From contig BFEA01000121.1 in assembly GCA_003427395.1 (NCBI GenBank), positions 152,324 through 202,260 on the forward strand: 49,937 nucleotides of DNA, written 5' to 3'. The translations under genes and the position numbers were made by a program. Positions within the stretch are counted from its first letter, which is position 1, and each line of letters opens with the position of its first letter. The DNA is from Chara braunii (Eukaryota > Streptophyta > Charophyceae > Charales > Characeae). Positions 42,216 through 49,937 of this stretch are shown piece after piece. Under the pieces are notes generated by a model. The model was given only the letters and a program-made list of their open reading frames with translations. It searched no databases and had not been told where the DNA came from.

Positions 42216-42470
42216 CCTCTAGAACCCCGCCTGGGTTCCGGCAGAGCTCCCGCAATCGGTGGGGCGAACCTCCCACAGAGGCCTTAGCGAGGTTTACGGA
42301 TTTCAATCCCACCTACCGCCTTCCTCTCAGCACCAAAGGACTAGACTGAGACTGAGAAGGCAGAAAAATAGATGTTTAGATTCTCAGATACAAGAGGGAT
42401 GCGCATAGACTTGCGGGAGAGGGCCTTGTAGTCTTCCACTCCTGAGGGCCCCGCAATGGTGGCCAATAAC
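42216..42470 (+). repeat. Conserved ~250-bp module, copy 3
   Basis: Starts near CCTCTAGAACCCCGCCTGGG and contains GAGCTCCCGCAATCGGTGGGG, ACCTCCCACAGAGGCC, CCGCCTTCCTCTCAG, GACTAGACTGAGACTGAG and GAGGGCCCCGCAATGG. It is the most similar to the copy at 12955-13220. Confidence 0.65.
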
Positions 42471-42479
42471 TCAACAAGG

Positions 42480-43725
42480 TTGGTCAATGCACGACCAGAA
42501 TGCAGTGTGTCGGTCCCCAGACGAACGTCCCAGTCGCAACAATACTCGGTGTATAGAACCTGGCCACTCCTTCAAGTCGTTGTATCGTTATCTCAGACCG
42601 AACTGCTACTACACGGTCTAGACGGTCCGTGTTCAAGTAGAGCATGCCCCTGTACTCTATTCGAAATTGATGCAAACCTCCTCAAAATCAGTCAGCCTAT
42701 CTACACAACAATCGTATGTAGTAGCAAGGCACAGTAAATGCACCACAAGCCTTAATAGCGAAGGAAAAGAAACACAGCGAAGCATGACGTGCATGCTTAG
42801 CAAGTTCACAATGTCCACTGCAGTCAGCAGTCGCGTGCAGCGGCTAGACACCACAGCAAGTGCAGTAACGCAATAAGTGCACAATAGATCGCACAGTCGG
42901 ACCAGCAACAACTTAGTAGTCTCTGCACCCCGCGAAACTTAGCTGATTCAGCAATCTGTAAGTTCATCATACTTAGCGAACAGTAACTCAGTGAGCAGTC
43001 GTTTAGCGAGACACAACTCTAATCCGTGCGAGGCTGCAGTCCCTCGCTGTTGACGATAGCAGGAATACCTTACCGCAAAAGGCATAGCTACAGTCGTGAG
43101 CGCACAGCCAAATCGACTCTCAACAACAAAAAGTACAGTAACACCATGGGCCTCAACAGCGGCAGTCCTTGAAGAAAGAACAACAATTACTGAACAAAGA
43201 ACAACAGCCACCCTCAACACCGATAGATGCGGGAGTGGTTGACTATGGTTCCTTAGGATGTGATCACTATGACACACCAGATGCCCCGCCTACACAAATA
43301 GCCGGAGTCTGATTTGCCAATGACACTAAACAGTCAGTTCACTTCACCAGCTGAGAACGGCCCCGCACTTCCCATTCTCGGTTATCCTGCATCGTCTATT
43401 TCCAATGATAAGTTCTTTCCTTTTTTCGGTAATTGCAAGTGCCCCAGCGCCCGCCTGCTACAGTGGCAAAAGGATGATCGAATCCGACGCTGAAACATAG
43501 GCAGATATGCACAGCCCGTCCGCTGCTGCACCTTCCTACTGTCGAAACCATCCGCTGTCCTCCTTTCCTGTCTTCACCAGCCCCCTACACACCTCCTATT
43601 TCTGATGTAACTGAAGTTACTGGACCTGACCGCGTGAGTGGCTAGGTACATTCAATATTGGAAAGATGCATTGCTTCGTACTTCGTGCTTCCGCTCACCT
43701 CCGACCGGGTACGTAGTTTGACTCC
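42480..43725. other. No recognisable gene
   Basis: Short, unsupported open frames only. No recognisable domain, repeat boundary or RNA gene. Confidence 0.5.

Positions 43726-43730
<5 letters not shown>

Positions 43731-43777
<47 letters not shown>
43731..43777. repeat. CT microsatellite
   Basis: About 23 TC dinucleotides. Confidence 0.95.
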
Positions 43778-43778
<1 letters not shown>

Positions 43779-43779
43779 G

Positions 43780-45200
43780 TAGCCCGCAGCGTTCGACTGC
43801 GCTTGGCCGTTGGCATGGCCAAGTTCAGGAGAATTCGAAGAGGGAGAGAAACGAAATCGCAGGAAGGGAGACTTCAAGCATTACGAAGTACAATCACGGT
43901 GGATGAACAATCATAGTGAACGAGCAGCCCTGCGATCCCGACCATATGGGCAAACCTGCATCGGGCCAGCATGAGGATGATAAACTCTTCAATGGAAACG
44001 AATGTGATGACATCCTTAATGGCAGCGAAACTCATGGTGAGAAACACGCCACAAGTGCGCTCAGAGCATGGCGATTGGGCGAGGCTACAGACTGGCCAGC
44101 ATCGCTCTCTACAGTTGCAAAATGAGAATGCAGCTTCCACCAAAACATGGGGAGATACGTGGTGTTGGATTCCGTCGTTGTTGCACTCACTCAGACTACC
44201 AGGAGGGCCATGCAAAATGGAGTTGACTGCCAGGATGATGGTGACTTCCGGCGAGATTCCGATGATGAGTAACGCAGATATGCAGAACCACGAACCCCAA
44301 GCAGACACCCACGAATCCGACGAGGACAACTTCCTCAGAGCAACACGATGATCAGCACCTCAATCTCAACGAGCAGAATGGTAAGCAGCAGTGGACTTGC
44401 GTTGAGTACCTGCAGAAACTTGATGACAGAATGTAATGCCTAACACTCCTATCACCAACTGGAAAAAGAGAACGAACCTTCCCCTAGATCATGGGAAGGT
44501 ACAGCCTGATCCCACCGTTTTGCTGCTTGCCTTTATCGGCACATCGAGCAGCCCCTAACGCCTACACCCGCCAAACTATTAGCCCAACACAAAAAAATAG
44601 CCTCCGTGTGAAAGCCCCCGAAACGCATCTTCACTTGCCCGTTTCCGTCAAGAAACGGACGAGATAGAAGTTTCTCTTCCCCGCCATATCCAGTCTCCCG
44701 TATCCTTCGCGCATTCTGTTCTTATTCTTCCTCCTATTCTACTAACTTTCGTACAAATCTGACTACAGATTTGGGGTCGCCAGCCCCGAAAACCCCAAAA
44801 CCCGTCCCTCACTCGCCCGACTCCGCCCAGAAACGGGCGAGATACGAGTTGTTTGCCATGCCATATCTCTCACCCCTCTCCTTGGTCTTCATCTTCCCAT
44901 CTCCGTCCTCTTTGCCATCGAATCCTCCTAACCTCGGAGCTAAAGTGTCCTCCTACCAGCCTGTCCGACAGGCTCCAAAGATTGAAAGTTTCAATTACTC
45001 GTGGCCTGTTGGATCATGCCTTATTATGGCCGGGCCTGTAAAGTGCGCTCTCGGCCTCTCCACTTTGAACTAGTCAAACTCCCCTTTTCTGCACATGAAC
45101 CCAGCCAGGCCCGTTGCCTACATGCATTAGGGGCTGGCCACGACTTATGTGACCGAGGGCACATTCGTCTGAGACCTACCCAGGCAACCCAGACTTAACT
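43780..45200. other. No recognisable gene; diverged direct repeats
   Basis: Two segments, about 44625-44690 and 44808-44870, share TCACT(T/C)GCCCG, AGAAACGG(A/G)CGAGATA and GCCATATC, a diverged duplication about 185 bp apart. The rest is unrecognised. Confidence 0.45.
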
Positions 45201-45218
45201 TACCCGGTCCCCCTGATT

Positions 45219-45281
45219 GCATCTGGACTCGAACTTGGGCCTGTATTTCAACAGTTTTGTGTGTACCAACTGAGTTGCCCC
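45219..45281 (-). mobile_element. tRNA-derived SINE-like head
   Basis: Minus strand: A-box-like CAACTCAGTTGG (rc of 45266-45277), CTGTTGAAATACAG (rc of 45241-45254) and a B-box AAGTTCGAGTCC (rc of 45225-45236), in tRNA order. The anticodon-arm sequence has a GAA that recalls tRNA-Phe, but the stem is imperfect. It is a SINE head rather than a functional tRNA, since it lacks a proper acceptor stem. Confidence 0.55.
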
Positions 45282-45384
45282 ATTGGTACTTTTGCCAGCC
45301 CCTGAACCAGCGCCTGGGTCGTGTTCCAACTGGAACCAAAGGGTATATAAAAATGAGTAAAAATAAAAACGGAATTAAAATAAA

Positions 45385-45950
45385 ACATCAGAACGGGGAG
45401 GGCTTCCATGTGACCAGCGGTACACAGCCTCTGCGCTAGTGCTTGCTGGTCCTCACCCCGCCCAGATATAGTTCACCGTCTTTCTGGTCCCACCGGGAAT
45501 GCTCACACTGCGACTCCAAATCTGCAAAATAGGCAGATTTGGGACAGACCAAATTTGAGGTTTTGAGCATGATTCGGGTCGCACTGCTGTGCCTTTTCAG
45601 ATGGGACAAGGCCCTGGTCGTCCAGAGCAATAGTGATTTGGTACTTTGCTGGTCCCACGACGCCGGGTATGCGGCCTATGCTCGATTGTCGTGAAGAGTA
45701 GAAGAGTGCGGGCCCGCTGCTAAGCCTAAAGCGTGAGTCCCCGTGAGGGCTGGTTCCGACGCAGATCTTCATGGTAGTAGCAAATATTCAAATGAAAGCT
45801 TTGAAGATCGAAATGGAGAAGGGTTTCATGTGCACAGCTGTGCAGTCTGCACCGTTGTGGACCTCCCTACCGTGCCCTGTGCCGCTCCGTCCGGACACAG
45901 TTTGCATCTTTCTAATCCCAACTGGTATGCTCACACTCAAAACCCCCCTC
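45385..45950. repeat. Duplicated module
   Basis: 45390-45520 and 45808-45940 share a GGAGGGCTTCCATGTG/GGAGAAGGGTTTCATGTG start, (G)CACAGC(C/T) and a TTTCTGGTCCCACCGGGAATGCTCACAC/TTTCTAATCCCAACTGGTATGCTCACAC end. They are diverged direct repeats, possibly SINE bodies. Confidence 0.45.
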
Positions 45951-46154
45951 TGCAGCTCGCGAGTGGCTGACAGCTGCCTTGCAGCAGATCATGGTTGGCA
46001 GATGGTGAACCCGCTGGAGGTTCCCGCCACTCAGTTTCTTCCGCCTCGTTGGCTACACACCCACTGGTTGGCATATGCGTCGACTCCTTGGCCCACGTCT
46101 CGGGCCACGCAAAAATAGAAAGACTTCGCCATCCCCCCCCCGAAGTCAATAGCC

Positions 46155-46325
46155 AAACTAATCCCCTCTGTATCGCTCCAATTTTAATGGATGTCCCGAA
46201 GGACTGTGCAGGGGCTACGGCCTTGGTACTTCAGAAATATTTTATTCATCAAGTTTCATCATCAGGATTCGAACACGGGTCTGTATTTCAACAGTTCAAT
46301 AGCATTCCCACTTAGCTAGGCTCTT
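46155..46325 (-). mobile_element. tRNA-derived SINE-like element
   Basis: tRNA-like head at 46264-46323 (A-box-like TAGCTAAGTGGG, CTGTTGAAATACAG, B-box GTGTTCGAATCC), then toward lower coordinates a body containing TCCTTCGGGACATC and GATACAGAGG, shared with the element at 1285-1630. Confidence 0.6.
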
Positions 46326-46556
46326 GGGTTCCACGGTCCGATCCTGGAACCGGTACCCGGCCGTGCCCAAAAATAATAATAACTAAAAATAAAAGAAATA
46401 GCAATTATTAAAAAAAATAGAAAAACCCGGAAATGGGACGAGGGGAAGGGAGGACATGTCGGTCCCTGCCCTTGATCCTGCCCGTCGGGCCCGTTGGCGG
46501 ACTCCCTAGCAAAACCAAACCCTCGGCTCACTCGCGCTCCTCTGCTGCTGGCAGCT

Positions 46557-46617
46557 GGCCTCGATCCCCGAATCTGCTCGTTGAGAGGCCAATGTTGTAA
46601 CCAATTGGGCTAAGCCC
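46557..46617 (-). mobile_element. tRNA-like SINE head, different family
   Basis: Minus: A-box-like TTAGCCCAATTGGTTA (rc of 46598-46613) and B-box GGGATCGAGGCC (rc of 46557-46568), separated by an anticodon-arm-like region containing CTCTCAACGAG. Its anticodon arm differs from the other three heads, so it may be a separate family. Confidence 0.45.
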
Positions 46618-46629
46618 AAGTCTGAGCCT

Positions 46630-47785
46630 AGTGTCTGCGAATTCCTATATCAAGAGTAGTTGCAGCTAGCCTGGGCCTGTAGCAGCAGTGCCAAGGCTGC
46701 TGCTTGACCTCCCATTCAAACCCACGGCCCTGTACGCACGCTCATGCTGCTAGGGGGCCGGATTTCGCTCGGCACGTCACGCTTGTAGCCCCCACAATGC
46801 CGCGTCCGAAGGCCGAGGCTCTCATCTCCCGCTGCACTCGTCAAAGGGATCACCCTTTTCTCGCCTCTTTGCAGGAAAAACCCAGCCTTTGCTCTAGTTC
46901 ACGTCATCCTTACTCGGCTCTGTCGGCGACTTCTATTATCGATAGCGCACGGTCAACCTAGTGCTTGCGTAACTTCGCACGGTGCGACCTCGAATTCTCA
47001 AGTGAGTCAAACAAAATTTTCCTCTAGCCGTAGCCTCAATGATTAAACTCTGCGCTGGTTGCGACTTCGTCAGCGTGTCCGAGGTTGCGGCTCACGCAAC
47101 GTTTATTCAAGATTCTAGCCTCTTCCTAGTTTGCACTGCTTGAGCGACCCACTGTTTACTCTGATCAAAATTATCTTACTAACGCGTTGTAGGGGCCATA
47201 CCCTAAAGGACTTTCGAGCCTTGGTCGACCCTACTGCGGGTCCCACTTGGCTCGACCCGTCCACGCTCACGCTCAGGGCGCGGGTCGTTCGTCCCAGGGG
47301 CATCCCCACCTAGTGCTTTGAGATGGATGGGGGTGGGCCAGTTGCGAGAGGGCTTTACATTGGGGGATGCCGCTCCGCTCTCACGTCAAGATGGTAGCTC
47401 TTTGGCACTTGTGGCGTTTTCTCGATTCAGTTAAGTCTGACCAGGCAATTGCTCCTTCCAATACGCAGGCAGTCCAGGGAATTAATTGAGAGTTTATCTT
47501 CTTACCGTGCGCAGGCCAAGCGTCATCCATTGGGCCACACACCTTTTCACTAGGTCTAGTGGCTCGGGACAGCCCCGATAGCATCCTTGGGGTAGGGCGA
47601 CGTCGCCCGGACCCCTAGCCGCTATATTTTTTTTGCGAGGGCCACTAGCATCGCATCACCGATCCAAGACCGCCCTTAGTCCTTTCAGGGGTCGCATTGC
47701 ACATGAGAGAGACATTCCATGCAACCTCCATGCAAGCCAAGTCCATGCATCAGCCATCCACCCAAGCCCCCGGTCTCAACTCATC
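46630..47785. other. No recognisable gene
   Basis: Short frames without motifs. GGGTTTGAATGGGAGG on minus (about 46709-46724) is B-box-like but has no matching A box that I trust. Confidence 0.4.
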
Positions 47786-47796
47786 CCGCATCCATG

Positions 47797-47927
47797 GCTT
47801 AAGCCGAATCCAAGTCCTTTCCTTAGCCAATCTCCCACCCTAGTCCTCATCCGCGGGTCCAGCCCGTCCAAACTGTGTGACCACAATCCATGGCTTAAGC
47901 CGAATCCAAGTCCTTTCCCTAGCTACT
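47797..47927. repeat. 90-bp spaced direct repeat
   Basis: TCCATGGCTTAAGCCGAATC, followed by CAAGTCCTTTCC, occurs at about 47799 and 47889 with nearly identical sequence. It may be a tandem duplication. Confidence 0.75.
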
Positions 47928-48231
47928 CACCTGCACAAGACCACACAAGACAAGTGACCAAGTACAATCCCCATTGGGGTCAACACATCGCCCCCTTTCG
48001 TGCAATCCTAAGTTGTCTTTGCCTTCCATTTTCCCTTATGAGTTCCCTCCCCGTTCACACAGGCAAGCCACGCAATCGCCTCAGTCATGCATTCCGGGAG
48101 GATGGTTGAGTCAAACTGACGTCGTCCAAAATCAGCACTCCTTTTCGCTTTCGCCATCGCCAATGCACTCAATAGTCCCGTATCCTTTCCTTCTTGGTGG
48201 CACAAGGGACCGGCAACCCTTCCTGGGGGGC

Positions 48232-49170
48232 GGGTGTGGGTGACGGAGGAGGAAGAAGGGTTGGAGGTGGTTGGCTATGGTGGACGGGTGTGGGTGATGG
48301 AGGAGGAAGGAGGGTTGGAGGTGGTCGGCTATGGTGGACGGGCGTGGGTGATGGAGGAGGATGAAGGGTCGGAGGTGGTTGGCTATGGTGGACGGGTGTG
48401 GGTGATGGAGGAAGGAGGGTNGGTGTGGGTGATGGAGGAGGATGAAGGGTCGGAGGTGGTTGGCTATGGTGGACGGGTGTGGGTGATGGAGGAGGAAGAA
48501 GGGTCGGAGGTGGTTGGCTATGGTGGACGGGTGTGGGTGGTGGAGGAGGAAGGAGGGTTGGAGGTGGCTAGCTATGGTGGACGAGTGCGAGTGATGGAGG
48601 AGGGAGAAGGGTTGGGGTGGTCCGGCTATGGTGGACGGGTGTGAGTGATGGTGGAAAAAGAAGGGTTGGAGCCGGTCGGCTATGATGGACGAGTGTGGGT
48701 GATGGAGGAAGAAGAAGGGTTGGAGGTGGTTCGCTATGGTGGACGGGTGTGGGTGATGGAGGAGGAAGAAGGGTTGGAGGTGGTTGGCTATGGTGGACGG
48801 GTGTGGGTGATGGAGGAGGACGAAGGGTTGGAGGTGGTTGGCTATGGTGGACGGGTGTGGGTGGTGGAGGAGGAAGGAGGGTTGGAGGTGGCTAGCTATG
48901 GTGGACGGGTGCGAGTGATGGAGGAGGGAGAAGGGTTGGGGTGGTCCGGCTGTGGTGGACGGGTGTGGGTGATGGTGGAAGAAGAAGGGTTGGGGCTGGT
49001 CGGCTATGGTGGACGAGTGTGGGTGATGGAGGAAGAAGAAGGGTTGGAGGTGGCTAGCTATGGTGGACGGGTGCGAGTGATGGAGGAGGGAGAAGGGTTG
49101 GGGTGGTCCGGCTATGGTGGACGGGTGTGAGTGATGGAGGAGGGAGAAGGGTTGGGGTGGTCCGGCTATG
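48232..49170. repeat. 54-bp minisatellite
   Basis: About 17 units of GGGTGTGGGTGATGGAGGAG (start of unit), followed by GAAGAAGGGTTGGAGGTGG and TTGGCTATGGTGGAC. The period is 54 bp (starts at 48232, 48286, 48340 ...), disturbed around the N at 48421. The unit length is a multiple of three, so both strands stay open: VWVMEEEEGLEVVGYGGR on plus and an HP-PSTIA-HLQPFFLLHH type on minus. The periodicity is a nucleotide repeat, and there is no flanking gene context or unique sequence to support a protein. Confidence 0.9.
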
Positions 49171-49309
49171 GGGGGTGGACGTGAAAGAAGGCCCGTTGGA
49201 CGCATCCTAGCTCCTAGCCCCGTACCTCCGTTTTCTACTTCGGGTGCCTGGCTGCCCCCATATCACTTTCGGAAGTCACTGGTCAAAACAAAAATGGAGA
49301 AGGGACCAG

Positions 49310-49937
49310 ACTGCAGCCCACACACACACATCCACGCACATACTCCGAATGTCACCGGGTACAGCCAGGGGTAAAGACGGACCGCACAAGTTACCGGGGA
49401 CTGCAGCACTCACACTTACACACACCGAATGTTACTGGGTACAACAGGGGGAAAAGATGGACTGCACAAGCTACCGGGGACTGCAGTACTCACACACACA
49501 CACACACCGAATGTTACTGGGTACAGCAGGGGGTAAAGATGGACTGCACAAGTTATCGGGAACTGCAGCACTCACACATACACACACGAATGTTACTCGG
49601 TACAGCAGGGGGTAAAGATGGACTGCACAAGTTAACGGGGACTGCAGCACTCACACGTACACACACCAAATGTTACTAGGTACAGCAGGGGGTAAAGATG
49701 GACTGCACAAGTTACCGGGAACTGCAGCATCCACACATTCACACACTGCATGTTACTTGGTACAGAAGGGGGTAAAGATGGACTGCACAAGCTACCGGGG
49801 ACTGCAGCACTCACCCACACGCACACCGAATGTTACTGGGTACAGCAGGGGGTAAGGATGGACTGCACAAGTTACCGGGGACTGCAGCACTCACACACAC
49901 ACACACACCGAATGTTACTGGGTACAGCAGGGGGTAA
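49310..49937. repeat. ~80-bp minisatellite, continuing past the window end
   Basis: At least seven and a half units of about 80 bp. The shared elements are GGTACAGCAGGGGGTAAAGA, TGGACTGCACAAG(T/C)TACCGG, GGACTGCAGCACTCACAC and CACACCGAATGTTACTGG. GGTACA starts occur near 49359, 49438, 49519, 49599, 49679, 49759, 49839 and 49920. Confidence 0.9.

Larger units (their letters stand above)
39495..42470 (+). mobile_element. Composite hairpin-array repeat, copy 3
   Basis: Contains X (39495-40400), a segment matching 10800-10990 (GGCGAGCATCTAAGCAGC near 40610 compared with GGTGAGCATCTAAAGCAAC), the hairpin array (40840-41960) and the module (42216-42470). It lacks the 120-bp tandem block and the leading linker of copy 2. 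Its hairpin core differs from that of copies 1 and 2. Confidence 0.6.

Noticed and set aside
45219-45281. A functional tRNA-Phe gene
   Set aside because: A and B boxes are recognisable, but the acceptor stem is not paired and the anticodon stem is imperfect, so a SINE head is more likely.
48132-49205. A long repetitive protein gene on minus (or on plus) over the 54-bp array
   Set aside because: The open frames on both strands follow from the repeat period being a multiple of three; there is no unique sequence, start context or N-free continuity.

Overview
This window looks like repeat-dense nuclear DNA of a streptophyte (green plant lineage). I infer a charophyte such as Chara, because the Ty3/gypsy Gag-Pol proteins resemble the chromovirus-type elements that fill such genomes; this rests on family recognition only. 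I see no credible host protein-coding gene. The support for a large plant-lineage nuclear genome is: four Ty3/gypsy LTR retrotransposons, two with chromodomains; primer-binding sites matching plant initiator tRNA-Met; tRNA-derived SINE-like pieces; a hAT-like non-autonomous DNA transposon; several minisatellites; and draft-assembly gaps (260 N at 32053-32312 and single Ns at 6585, 8815, 27019, 48421).

Layout. 1-3500: SINE-like copies, simple repeats and unrecognised sequence. 3510-13220: two head-to-head copies of a long non-coding composite repeat (copy 1 minus, 3510-6785; copy 2 plus, 7083-13220). Copy 2 carries a 754-bp hAT-like insertion (8700-9453) with an 8-bp target duplication. 15372-18068: decayed gag and protease of element 1 (minus). 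18640-19010: a minisatellite. 18937-24669: element 2 (minus), a chromovirus with many stops and altered catalytic residues. 24921 to the assembly gap: element 3 (minus), with LTR, PPT and PBS all visible but a broken pol. 32568-39587: element 4 (plus), whose 928-codon RT-RNase H-integrase frame has every catalytic residue intact. 39495-42470: copy 3 of the composite repeat, starting inside the end of element 4. 42480-48230: mostly unrecognised sequence with several tRNA-derived SINE-like pieces. 48232-49170 and 49310-49937: two large minisatellites (54-bp and about 80-bp units), the second running off the window.

The most unusual signal is in the composite repeat. Each of its three copies contains an array of short units in which a conserved core (CATTCAACTTAGAAACAATG in copies 1 and 2; CCCTAACCCTAGGG in copy 3) is flanked by 6-9 bp arms that differ from unit to unit but remain complementary to each other. 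About 18 units show this, and nearly all mismatches are single transitions. Each array lies next to the same roughly 250-bp conserved module. I know of no described family with this architecture; it could be a structured-RNA array, a DNA-cruciform array or a family of mobile hairpins.

The retroelements are also informative. Elements 3 and 4 share a gag/pol junction: a heptamer, the TGA stop, then a downstream stem-loop, with pol in the -1 frame. In element 4 the heptamer is the canonical GGGAAAC. All four elements carry a substitution in the retropepsin active-site triad.
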